Source of the DNA: Trebonia sp.
GTDB lineage: Bacteria > Actinomycetota > Actinomycetes > Streptosporangiales > Streptosporangiaceae
Length of the DNA stretch: 15,416 bases
Assembly (NCBI GenBank): GCA_030038035.1
Contig: JASHPP010000800.1
Coordinates: 1 to 15,416, forward strand
Direction: 5' to 3'
Shown here piece after piece: positions 1-6,341 of this stretch. A program made the position numbers and the translations under genes. The notes under the pieces are model-generated. The model was given only the letters and a program-made list of their open reading frames with translations. It was not told the origin of the DNA and did not search any database. Each line of letters opens with the position of its first letter. Within the stretch, counting starts at the first letter, position 1.

Positions 1-183
1 GGTGCGGCGCTCGGTCGAGCAGGCGTCAACGCTCGTGACACCGCGGCTGCCTACCAGGAAACCGGTGTTGTTGATGAACCAGGTCCCGTCGGGCTGGATG
101 TAAGCGAAAACCCCGTCGCTGACCTCCTGCACACGCGGCGAGCCGGGCCCTGCCCTGTCATGGTGACCCTGGGAGGAAGTCAT
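1..183 (-). CDS. MBL-fold metallo-hydrolase, N-terminal part (runs off the left edge)
   Basis: The minus strand is open from an ATG at 183 to the window edge (61 codons, no stop). It is preceded by a good ribosome binding site (AAGGGGAG, about 5 nt from the ATG). The peptide has a short polar leader and then a stretch containing VSDGVFAYIQPDG, TWFINNTGFLVG and a V-T-S-V-D-A strand. This is the usual first beta-sheet of metallo-beta-lactamase-fold hydrolases of the SoxH/cyclase-like type, in which a D/N-T-G-F-x-V strand leads towards the HxHxDH zinc motif. That metal motif lies beyond the edge, so neither activity nor substrate can be judged. It starts 82 nt after the stop of a degraded phosphotransferase gene on the same strand, so the two may once have been co-transcribed. 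The fold assignment is fairly secure; a lactonase, glyoxalase or other esterase role is open. Confidence 0.72.
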   Translation of the reverse strand, partial: MTSSQGHHDRAGPGSPRVQEVSDGVFAYIQPDGTWFINNTGFLVGSRGVTSVDACSTERRT

Positions 184-265
184 GCCGCTCCCCTTTCAGG
201 CTTGGCCAACGCCAATGTGCGGCCAGGCACTCTCCCGCTGACCCGCCGCTCCAGTCCCGTCCCCG

Positions 266-558
266 CTAATTATCCCGAACGGACCCGCTGTGACTCCCGG
301 CACCAAGGAGCTCGCGCAGTTCACGGTCGAGGGCGGGCAGCCGTCCTTTCTCCCCGATGATCGCGAACCAGTTATAGAGCTCGAGGGCGAGCGCGATGCG
401 GTAGAGCGGGAGGCGGATCGCAGGCTGCCGTCCCCCTCGGCGAACCGCGAGACGGCGCGGACCGGGCCGTGCGCAGGCAGCAGGCCGGCGAGCAGATCGC
501 CTGCGCGTTCCACAGTCAGCCCGTCGGGCACCCCGGCAGCATACGAGGGCTCCACCAT
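266..558 (-). pseudogene. Remnant of an APH-type phosphotransferase with internal deletion and frame change
   Basis: From an ATG at 558 the first about 45 codons read like the start of an aminoglycoside phosphotransferase/choline-kinase-like protein (L-T-V-E-R-A-G-D-L-L, then V-R-A-V-S-R-F-A-E-G, the strand leading to the nucleotide loop). After about position 430 this frame turns into Ser/Arg-rich nonsense. A different minus-strand frame then carries a convincing C-terminus (LPLYRIALALELYNWFAIIG, then a GRLPALDRELRELL helix) ending at a TAG at 268-266. The catalytic middle (HGD.N and D.D motifs, roughly 200 residues in the family) is absent. The gene has therefore lost its core and is out of frame (293 nt). 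The ATG has only a weak AGG ribosome binding site. Recognition of both ends is by pattern and not by search; a sequencing or assembly collapse is a less likely alternative. Confidence 0.6.
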
Positions 559-608
559 GATTGCCTACGGATTATTCGCCGGGCACCGGGCCGGACGCAG
601 CGGCCGGC

Positions 609-628
609 GGAGCCTATGATCAGGCTCC
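609..628. promoter_or_regulatory. 7+7 bp perfect inverted repeat around a -10-like TATGAT
   Basis: GGAGCCT at 609-615 and its exact complement AGGCTCC at 622-628 flank six bases (ATGATC). A TATGAT hexamer at 615-620, five of six matches to the -10 consensus, lies inside, 60 nt before the CocE-type start at 681. No good -35 was seen. It could be an operator over the promoter for the hydrolase, or a 5' leader hairpin. It also lies between the divergent phosphotransferase remnant and the hydrolase. Confidence 0.4.
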
Positions 629-664
629 AGCAGGCCGCGGCGGGAGACCACCGCGCGCACGAGC

Positions 665-672
665 AGAAGGGA
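665..672 (+). promoter_or_regulatory. Ribosome binding site that decides the start of the CocE-type hydrolase
   Basis: AGAAGGGA lies 8 nt before the ATG at 681. The same frame stays open upstream to a TTG at 561, but that 40-codon extension has no ribosome binding site, is low-complexity (Gly/Ala/Pro/Arg), and would place the inverted repeat and -10-like box inside the coding region. The ATG at 681 is therefore preferred. Confidence 0.7.
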
Positions 673-680
673 CCCCGGCC

Positions 681-2315
681 ATGACGGCTGCCAGCAGGTT
701 TTTCGGCCGGGCGCTCGAGCTGCCGCCGGCCGAGACGACGCGCGTCGCGGTGCAGCGGGACCTCGCCGTTCCGATGCCCGACGGCGTGGTGCTGCTTGCT
801 GACAGGTATGCACCGCCCGGGCCGCGGCGGCCGCTTGTCCTGGTCCGCTCGCCGTACGGGCGGCGGGGGCCGTTCGGGCTCGCGTACGGCAGGCTGCTGG
901 CCGAACGCGGGTTCCAGGTGCTCGTGCAAAGCTGCCGCGGCACGTTCGGTTCAGGCGGCAGCCTCGACCCGTTCAACGAACGCGCCGACGGGCTGGCCAC
1001 GGTGGCGTGGCTGAAGGACCAGCCCTGGTACCCGGGGGCGTTCGCGACCGCCGGGCCGAGCTACCTGGGCATCGTGCAGTGGGCGATCGCCGCGCAGGCC
1101 GGTCAGGACTTGAAGGCCATCGCCGCGCAGATCACCACCTCCGACGTGGCCGGGGCGATCTACCAGGGCGGGGCGTTCTCGCTGGAAACGATGCTCGGGT
1201 GGGTCGACCAGGTCGCCCACCAGGAACGGCCGCTCGGGCTGCTGCGGCAGGGCCAGGCCCGCCGCCGGCTGGGGCCGCTGCTTGACCGGCTGCCGCTTGG
1301 CGACCTCGACCGGCTCGCCACCGGGCACCGGGTCAGCTACTGGCAGGACTGGCTGGCCCACGACAAGCCAGCCGACCCGTACTGGGCCGGCCGCGGCTCC
1401 AGCGACGGCGTGCCCGAGGTGACCGCCCCTGTGAGCTTCGTCGGCGGCTGGCGGGACGTGTTCCTGCCGGGCATGCTCGCCGACTACGCCGCCCTGGTCA
1501 AGGCCGGTCACGACCCGTACCTGCTGATCGGGCCGTGGCGGCACACCGACCAGCAGGTCATCGGGGCATCGGTCCGCGACACGCTGGCGTGGCTGCGCGC
1601 CTACCTGCTCGACGACCGCAGCCAGCTGCGGCCCGCACCCGTGCGGATCTTCGTCGGCGGCTGCGGCGAATGGCGTGACCTCCCGGGCTGGCCACCGCCG
1701 GCCCGGCAGCAGCGCTGGCACCTGCACCCGGCGCACCGCCTCGACCCGGCCCCGCCCGGGCCCGGCGAGCCGGACGGCTACACGTATGACCCGGCCGACC
1801 CGACCCCGAGCGTCGGCGGCCCCGCGGACCACCAGGGCGACGCGCAGCCCGACAACCGGCAGCTGGAGTCCCGCCCCGACGTGCTCACCTACACCAGCCG
1901 GCCTATCGAGGCGGACGTGGAGATCATCGGCCAGGTGACCGCGGAACTGTTCGTACGGTCCAGCCGCCAGCACACCGACTTCTTCGCCAGGCTCTGCGAC
2001 GTCGACCCCACCGGCCGGTCCACCAACATCTGCGACGCCCTGGCCCGGCTGACGCCGGCAAGCCCGCCAGCAGGCGCCGACGGCGTCATCCGGGCAGAGA
2101 TCGCCCTGTGGCCCACCGCCCACCGCTTCCTGGCCGGCCACCGGCTACGGCTGCAGGTCTCCAGCGGCGCCCACCCCCGCTACGCCCGCAACACTGGCAC
2201 GGGCGAGCCGCTCGCCACCGCCACGACGCTCGCCGCGGCGCGCCAGGAGGTCTACCACGACCCGGCCCGCCCCTCGGCCGTCATCCTGCCGGTCACCAGT
2301 CACGCGTCTCCCTGA
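681..2315 (+). CDS. CocE/NonD family serine hydrolase (S15 X-Pro dipeptidyl-peptidase fold)
   Basis: A protein of 544 residues, the normal length for CocE/NonD hydrolases, which cleave esters or amides (the family includes cocaine esterase, glutaryl-7-ACA acylase and X-Pro peptidases). The N-terminal alpha/beta-hydrolase domain begins with the typical V-P-M-P-D-G-V-x-L-x-A-D-x-Y (about 30-43). The nucleophile is probably Ser127 in G-P-S-Y-L-G, the acid Asp259 in G-G-W-R-D-V-F, and the base His288 in G-P-W-R-H-T. The S-C-R-G-T-F-G-S-G-G segment (84-93), the usual oxyanion region, is intact. After about residue 340 comes the jelly-roll domain, with T-Y-T-S-R-P and D-F-F-A-R-L-C-D-V. No signal peptide is visible, so it is probably cytoplasmic. 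Its 3' end overlaps the convergent VAO-type gene by 16 bp. The substrate cannot be read from sequence; a role in opening the esters handled by the neighbouring catabolic genes is inference. Confidence 0.92.
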   Translation: MTAASRFFGRALELPPAETTRVAVQRDLAVPMPDGVVLLADRYAPPGPRRPLVLVRSPYGRRGPFGLAYGRLLAERGFQVLVQSCRGTFGSGGSLDPFNERADGLATVAWLKDQPWYPGAFATAGPSYLGIVQWAIAAQAGQDLKAIAAQITTSDVAGAIYQGGAFSLETMLGWVDQVAHQERPLGLLRQGQARRRLGPLLDRLPLGDLDRLATGHRVSYWQDWLAHDKPADPYWAGRGSSDGVPEVTAPVSFVGGWRDVFLPGMLADYAALVKAGHDPYLLIGPWRHTDQQVIGASVRDTLAWLRAYLLDDRSQLRPAPVRIFVGGCGEWRDLPGWPPPARQQRWHLHPAHRLDPAPPGPGEPDGYTYDPADPTPSVGGPADHQGDAQPDNRQLESRPDVLTYTSRPIEADVEIIGQVTAELFVRSSRQHTDFFARLCDVDPTGRSTNICDALARLTPASPPAGADGVIRAEIALWPTAHRFLAGHRLRLQVSSGAHPRYARNTGTGEPLATATTLAAARQEVYHDPARPSAVILPVTSHASP

Positions 2316-3919
2316 CCGGCGGCGCGCATCCCTCGGGGCCAGATGCCCTGCTTTCCCGGCGACAGGATGCCGTCCGGGTCGAGCGCGTCCTTGAGCGTCT
2401 CGTACAGCCGCAGCAGCGCGTGCTCGCCCCAGCCGTACTGCGCGGCGATCTCGTCCATGAACTCGATGTGCCCGCGGTACAGGCCGTAGCCCGCCTCGCC
2501 GGTGATCCGCACGAGCCGCCGGTACACGTCGTAGGCGGCCCGCGCCTGCGCCTCGTTCGTCGTGTCGTACAGCAGCGGGCAGACGAAGTAGAACGACCGC
2601 GGCGTCATGATCGTGCCGGGCCAGAAGTCCAGGCCGGCCCGCTCGATCTCCGGCCGCAGCAGCCGGGTCAGCGCCCGCGCGTGGCGGCCCTGCAGCGGCG
2701 CGACCGGCGAGAAGTCCAGGTGACCGCCGATGCCGCCCCACCACTGCAGGCTGTCGAGCAGGGCCAGCCCGGGGATCCCCGCCTGCACCCGCTCGGGGTG
2801 CGTGGTCACCGTCTCCTCGCTGACGTCCGTGCCTGCGATCTTCCTGGCGCTGACCCAGGCGCCGGGAACCCCGGCGGCGAACGCCGCCCGCACCCGGGCG
2901 AGCTGGGCGTCGACGATCGCGGCTGGCCCGTACAGCGCCAGCCGCAGGTTCCAGTAGCCCAGGCCAAGCTCGTCGGCGGCGGCCGCGTAGAACGACGCGG
3001 GCAGCGGGCCGTCCCCGGCCTGCCAGGCGGCGCGGGGCCTGGTCATTGAGGCCGCCCCCACCAGCGTGCCGAGCAGCGGCACGTTCGTGACCGTGCCGTC
3101 GAGCAGCAGCGGGCGCATCGTGTCGATGATCGCCTCGAGGTCGGATTCGCGAGGGGCATGGACCTCGACCGGCGCGTAGACCTCGGGGCGCGGCGTGAGC
3201 CACTTGCCCATCTTGGTGACGATGCCGAAGTTCGACTGCATGAACAGCGAATCGAGCGCCGGCCCGAACCCCCGCCGGTGCGCGTGCCAGGCCGGGTTCC
3301 CGGCCATCGCGCCCATCCCGGTGCGGACCACCTCGGCGCTGGCCAGCACGACCTCGATGCCGCACTGGCTGGCGGCGTGGTCGCCGCCGGGCAGGTAGCC
3401 GACGCCGTGGTCGAGCGTGTTGCCGACGACGCTGCCCCAGCCGAGGTCGGGGATCGACGCCCACAGCGCGCTGCCGCGCCGGCGCAGCTCGGCGTACAGG
3501 TCGAAGAAGCTGACGCCAGGCTCGACGACCGCGTAGGCGAGCTCCTCGTGCACGTCGAGGACGCGGTTCATCCGGCGCATGCTGACGACCACGCTGCCGC
3601 GGACCCGTGGCGCGGGCCCGCCGTAGGCGTTGTTCTTGCCCATGGAGGTCGTCCACAGCGGCACCCGGTGCCGGCGGGCGATCCGCACGACCTCCTGGAC
3701 CTCCTCGACGCTGCCAGGCGCCACGACCGCCGACGGCCAGTGCTCGTCCCACCCGGGGAAGCTGTACGGGTCGCGGAATTCAGCGACCCGGCCGGCGGCC
3801 GCATCGGCCCGCAGCACGGCGTCGCCGCCGAGGGCCGCGGCGAACGCGCGCAGCGCCGCCTCGAACTCCCCGGCCGACAGCCCGGGCGGCACGACGCCGT
3901 TGTCTACGGGAGCGCTCAC
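2300..3919 (-). CDS. VAO-type FAD-linked oxidase (4-alkylphenol / vanillyl-alcohol oxidase or 4-cresol dehydrogenase-like)
   Basis: 539 residues from a GTG at 3919, with a strong ribosome binding site (AGGAGAGGAG). The N-terminal PCMH-type FAD domain (about 60-245) has S-M-G-K-N-N-A-Y-G-G and S-I-P-D-L-G-W-G-S-V-V-G-N, then G-V-G-Y-L-P-G-G-D-H. The cap and C-terminal part end in D-P-D-G-I-L-S-P-G-K-Q-G-I-W-P, characteristic of vanillyl-alcohol oxidase, eugenol oxidase and the 4-cresol dehydrogenase flavoprotein. In VAO, Tyr108, Tyr503 and Arg504 hold the phenolate; Tyr99, Tyr481 and Arg482 fit these places. His400 (G-G-H-L-D-F-S-P) is 81 residues before Tyr481, the same distance as from VAO His422, the covalent FAD ligand, to Tyr503. 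Asp158 may match the catalytic Asp170. The expected reaction is oxidation of a 4-hydroxybenzylic carbon through a quinone methide. No cytochrome partner gene is nearby, which favours an oxidase over a dehydrogenase. It lies 39 bp downstream of the esterase and is probably co-transcribed with it. Confidence 0.88.
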   Translation of the reverse strand: MSAPVDNGVVPPGLSAGEFEAALRAFAAALGGDAVLRADAAAGRVAEFRDPYSFPGWDEHWPSAVVAPGSVEEVQEVVRIARRHRVPLWTTSMGKNNAYGGPAPRVRGSVVVSMRRMNRVLDVHEELAYAVVEPGVSFFDLYAELRRRGSALWASIPDLGWGSVVGNTLDHGVGYLPGGDHAASQCGIEVVLASAEVVRTGMGAMAGNPAWHAHRRGFGPALDSLFMQSNFGIVTKMGKWLTPRPEVYAPVEVHAPRESDLEAIIDTMRPLLLDGTVTNVPLLGTLVGAASMTRPRAAWQAGDGPLPASFYAAAADELGLGYWNLRLALYGPAAIVDAQLARVRAAFAAGVPGAWVSARKIAGTDVSEETVTTHPERVQAGIPGLALLDSLQWWGGIGGHLDFSPVAPLQGRHARALTRLLRPEIERAGLDFWPGTIMTPRSFYFVCPLLYDTTNEAQARAAYDVYRRLVRITGEAGYGLYRGHIEFMDEIAAQYGWGEHALLRLYETLKDALDPDGILSPGKQGIWPRGMRAAGQGDA

Positions 3920-3939
3920 GAGCCGTTCTCCTCTCCTGG

Positions 3940-3962
3940 CTCAGCTTGCTCAGCTTGCTCAG
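3940..3962. repeat. Short tandem repeat at the esterase stop codon
   Basis: CTCAGCTTG is repeated exactly at 3940-3948 and 3949-3957 and followed by a partial third unit, CTCAG (3958-3962). It covers the TGA stop of the esterase (3961-3959) and sits just upstream of the VAO ribosome binding site. Probably a replication-slippage repeat; no regulatory role can be shown. Confidence 0.6.
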
Positions 3963-4969
3963 CCGAGCAGGCGCCGCAGCCAGCTCAGCTGCGCCGCCAC
4001 GGCGGCGCGGGACAGGGCCGCGGTGGGCGCGAGGCCGGCGAAGCCGTGGTACCCGCCCGGCCACACGTGCAGCTCGGCTACCCCGCCGGCCTGCCAGATC
4101 CGGGTCGCGTAGGCCACGTCCTCGTCCCTGAAGGTCTCCGCCGAGCCAACGTCGATGAACGCGGGCGGCAGTCCGGACAAGTCTGTGGCGCGGGCGGGCG
4201 CGGCGTACGGGGACACGTCGGGGCCGCCGCGGGCCGCGCCGAGCAGCGCCGTCCAGCCCACCTCGTTCGCCGCTCGGTCCCAGACCCCGATCCCTGCCAT
4301 CTGCCACGACGACCGTGTGTCGTTGCGGTCATCGAGCATCGGGCACATGAGCTGCTGCCCGGCCAGCGCGGGGCCGCCCCGGTCCCTGGCCAGCAGGGCC
4401 ACCGCCGCCGCCAGGCCGCCGCCCGCGCTCCCGCCGGCGACGATGACGCGGGCCGGGTCGATGCCGAGCTCATCGGCGTGCGACACGGTCCAGGCCAGGC
4501 CCGCGTAGCAGTCTTCGACCGGTCCGGGGTGCGGGGTCTCTGGCGCGAGCCGGTAGTCCACCGACACGACCGCCAGCTGGAGCTGCTCGGCGTGCTGCAG
4601 TGTCCCCGGCAGGCCGGTCCGGTTGTCGCCGAGGATCATCCCGCCGCCGTGGATGTGATAGACGCAGGCGACAGGGACCGCGGCCGCGGCGCCGGCGGGC
4701 CGGCAGATCAGCAGCGGCACCTCGGGGGCCCCCGCCGGGCCGGGCACCAGCCGCGTGCTCAGCTCGAACCTGCCGCCGCGCCGCAGGTCCTCGTCGGTGG
4801 GCGGCGGGACCGGCGGCGGCCCCTGGCGCAGCACCGGGATCATGTCGAGCGAGAATTCGACGCGCCCGCGCTCGGCCAGCGCCGCGAGGGCGGGCGCCAG
4901 TTCGGCGTCGAACGGAGGCGGCGGCCCGATAACCGGCCCGGAACCGTCAGCGATCGATGCAGCCGTCAC
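3959..4969 (-). CDS. HSL-type (family IV) alpha/beta-hydrolase esterase
   Basis: 336 residues when read from the GTG at 4969, the usual size for hormone-sensitive-lipase-like carboxylesterases. The oxyanion-hole HGGG is at 107-110, the nucleophile Ser181 in G-G-S-A-G-G, the base His308 in G-Y-H-G-F, and the acid is probably Glu278 in G-S-A-E-T-F-R-D-E-D, a position where many members have Asp. V-S-V-D-Y-R-L-A-P-E-T-P-H-P (135-148) is a family hallmark. The protein should hydrolyse short-chain or aryl esters in the cytoplasm. A TTG 12 codons upstream (5005) is in frame, but it forms part of a -35-like TTGACT. The GTG at 4969 lies 6 nt after a -10-like box, so a leaderless start is preferred; there is no Shine-Dalgarno before either codon. 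It is the first gene of a two-gene unit with the VAO-type oxidase and diverges from the FAD monooxygenase. It may release the phenol that the oxidase uses (inference). Confidence 0.9.
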   Translation of the reverse strand: MTAASIADGSGPVIGPPPPFDAELAPALAALAERGRVEFSLDMIPVLRQGPPPVPPPTDEDLRRGGRFELSTRLVPGPAGAPEVPLLICRPAGAAAAVPVACVYHIHGGGMILGDNRTGLPGTLQHAEQLQLAVVSVDYRLAPETPHPGPVEDCYAGLAWTVSHADELGIDPARVIVAGGSAGGGLAAAVALLARDRGGPALAGQQLMCPMLDDRNDTRSSWQMAGIGVWDRAANEVGWTALLGAARGGPDVSPYAAPARATDLSGLPPAFIDVGSAETFRDEDVAYATRIWQAGGVAELHVWPGGYHGFAGLAPTAALSRAAVAAQLSWLRRLLG

Positions 4970-4975
4970 CCGATG

Positions 4976-5005
4976 ATCACACCAGGCGCCCGCCGGATGA
5001 GTCAA
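4976..5005 (-). promoter_or_regulatory. Promoter for esterase-VAO unit, leaderless geometry
   Basis: On the minus strand TTGACT (5005-5000) is followed after 18 nt by TGTGAT (4981-4976), four of six matches to the -10 consensus. The hexamer ends exactly 6 nt before the GTG at 4969, so transcription would start at or next to the start codon. Confidence 0.45.
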
Positions 5006-5011
5006 CGGCTG

Positions 5012-5032
5012 GTTTCACGTCCGGGCGGAAAC
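5012..5032. promoter_or_regulatory. Small inverted repeat in the divergent control region
   Basis: GTTTC (5012-5016) and its complement GAAAC (5028-5032) are separated by 11 nt, in the 102-bp region between the divergent esterase and monooxygenase starts. AT-rich arms stand out in this sequence, so an operator is possible, but five-base arms can arise by chance. Confidence 0.25.
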
Positions 5033-5071
5033 TGACATGCTGGGAAGCGACCAGGAGAGGGAGGCGGCCCC

Positions 5072-6265
5072 ATGACACGTGTCGCGATCATCGGTGGCGG
5101 CATCGGCGGGCTGACGGCGGCGAACGCGCTGTCGCAGGCGGGGATCGAGGTGGCGGTCTACGAGGCGGCCGCCGAGCTCAGGGAGATCGGCGCCGGCGTC
5201 GCACTGCATGCCAACGCGATGCGGGTGCTGCGCGCGATCGGCGTGGAGGACGGCGTCCGCAAGATCGCGGGGCGGTCGGAGTACGCGGTCACCCGCAACT
5301 GGAAGGGCCGGGTGATCTCGAAGACGAGCCGGAAGCAGCAAGCCGCCCTGTTCGGCCTGGAGAGCGCGACCGTGCACCGGGCCGACCTGCTCGACGTGCT
5401 CGCCGACGCGGTGCCCGAGGGCGTCGTGACGCTGGGCAAGCGGTGTGTGGGGGTGCTGCCAGACGGCGACGTCGCGGTCGCCCGCTTCGCCGACGGCAGC
5501 GAGATCGAGGCCGACATCATCGTGGGCGCCGACGGCATCCACTCGGCGGTGCGCGCCTCGCTGTTCGGCCCGGACGCCCCCCGGTTCACCGGCAAGATCT
5601 GCTACCGCAGCGTCATCCCTGCCGCGGCCGTCCCCGGCATGCGGCCGTCGTCCGACAACGGCCAGTGGCTCGGCCCGCACGGCACGATCGTGCTGTACCC
5701 GCTGCGCGGCGAGGAGCTGATCAACGTCGTCGCCCACTACGACGACGACGGCTACCGCCACGAGTCGTGGATCACCGAGTGCAGCCGCGCCGAGGTGCTC
5801 GAGCGCTACGCCGGCTGGCACGAGTCCCTGCTGCGCCTGTTCGCCGGCGGGGACACCTGGTACAAGTGGGCGCTGTACGACCGCGACCCGATCCCGCAGT
5901 GGACGCGCGGCCGGGTCACGCTCCTCGGCGACGCGGCGCACCCGATGCTCCCCTACCTCGGGCAGGGCGCCTGCCAGGCGCTGGAGGACGGCGCGGTGCT
6001 GGCGACGGCGCTGACGGCGGAGGCCGCCGATCCGGTCACCGGCCTGGCCCGGTACGAGCGGACCCGCCGGCCGCGGGCGAGCCGGGTGGTGCTCACCGCC
6101 CGCGAGCGGGGGCTGAGCAACCACCTGCCGTCCCGGTGGGCCGCCTTGCGGCGCGATCTTTCGATCGCCGTGCGGCGGCGGCTGAACCGGCGCGACCCGG
6201 AGGGGCGCGGCGCGGGCTGGCTCGCCAGCTACGACGCGACCTCGCCCGACGTGCTCGCGGCCTGA
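5072..6265 (+). CDS. FAD-dependent aromatic-ring monooxygenase (salicylate / 3-hydroxybenzoate hydroxylase type)
   Basis: 397 residues from an ATG preceded by AGGAGAGGGAGG. It is a class A flavoprotein monooxygenase. The Rossmann motif G-G-G-I-G-G is at 8-13, with Glu31 ending the second strand to bind the adenosine ribose. The DG motif G-A-D-G-I-H-S-A-V-R at 152-161 binds FAD and NAD(P)H. The GD motif L-L-G-D-A-A-H-P-M-L-P-Y-L-G-Q-G (284-299) binds the FAD pyrophosphate. The length and the M-L-P-Y-L-G-Q-G-A-C-Q-A-L-E-D form are typical of salicylate 1-hydroxylase, 3-hydroxybenzoate 6-hydroxylase and related enzymes, which use NADH and O2 to hydroxylate a phenolic acid ring. The exact substrate cannot be given. 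It diverges from the esterase-VAO unit and is followed 76 nt later by the aldehyde dehydrogenase. Together these could take a phenolic side chain to the acid and open the way to ring cleavage, but no ring-cleavage dioxygenase is in the window. Confidence 0.9.
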   Translation: MTRVAIIGGGIGGLTAANALSQAGIEVAVYEAAAELREIGAGVALHANAMRVLRAIGVEDGVRKIAGRSEYAVTRNWKGRVISKTSRKQQAALFGLESATVHRADLLDVLADAVPEGVVTLGKRCVGVLPDGDVAVARFADGSEIEADIIVGADGIHSAVRASLFGPDAPRFTGKICYRSVIPAAAVPGMRPSSDNGQWLGPHGTIVLYPLRGEELINVVAHYDDDGYRHESWITECSRAEVLERYAGWHESLLRLFAGGDTWYKWALYDRDPIPQWTRGRVTLLGDAAHPMLPYLGQGACQALEDGAVLATALTAEAADPVTGLARYERTRRPRASRVVLTARERGLSNHLPSRWAALRRDLSIAVRRRLNRRDPEGRGAGWLASYDATSPDVLAA

Positions 6266-6279
6266 AATAAGTCAGGAAC

Positions 6280-6307
6280 TTGACGTTCGGCGGGCCGCCC
6301 ATGTAGT
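6280..6307 (+). promoter_or_regulatory. Probable promoter of the aldehyde dehydrogenase gene
   Basis: TTGACG (6280-6285) and TGTAGT (6302-6307) are separated by 16 nt, a near-consensus -35 and a moderate -10 in an AT-richer gap. An 11-nt GC palindrome (6289-6299) lies in the spacer. The -10 overlaps the operator-like palindrome at 6304-6320, so the dehydrogenase may be controlled separately from the monooxygenase upstream. Confidence 0.4.
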
Positions 6308-6320
6308 CACACTGTTACTA
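6304..6320. promoter_or_regulatory. 17-bp near-perfect palindrome, likely repressor operator
   Basis: TAGTCACACTGTTACTA reads almost the same on both strands: seven of eight base pairs match around the central C at 6312, the only mismatch being the C/T pair at positions 5 and 13. It overlaps the candidate -10 of the aldehyde dehydrogenase and ends 11 nt before its ribosome binding site. Length and position suit a dimeric helix-turn-helix repressor (TetR, GntR or MarR type). No regulator gene is in the window. Confidence 0.6.
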
Positions 6321-6341
6321 GGACTTTTCCCAGGAGGCCCA

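Noticed and set aside
561..680. 40-codon N-terminal extension of the CocE-type hydrolase from a TTG
   Set aside because: No ribosome binding site, low-complexity peptide, and the good ATG with Shine-Dalgarno at 681 matches the family start.
951..2141. Long minus-strand open frame opposite the CocE-type gene
   Set aside because: It is antisense to a clearly recognised enzyme, is rich in Arg/Gly/Val/Pro without domain motifs, and results from high third-position GC.
3158..5035. 625-codon plus-strand open frame
   Set aside because: It runs antisense to both the VAO-type oxidase and the esterase, crosses their boundary, and contains no motif; a composition artefact.
4957..6270. Plus-strand frame overlapping the FAD monooxygenase
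   Set aside because: Arg/Gly-rich frame-shifted reading of the monooxygenase, which itself has all FAD motifs and a proper ribosome binding site.
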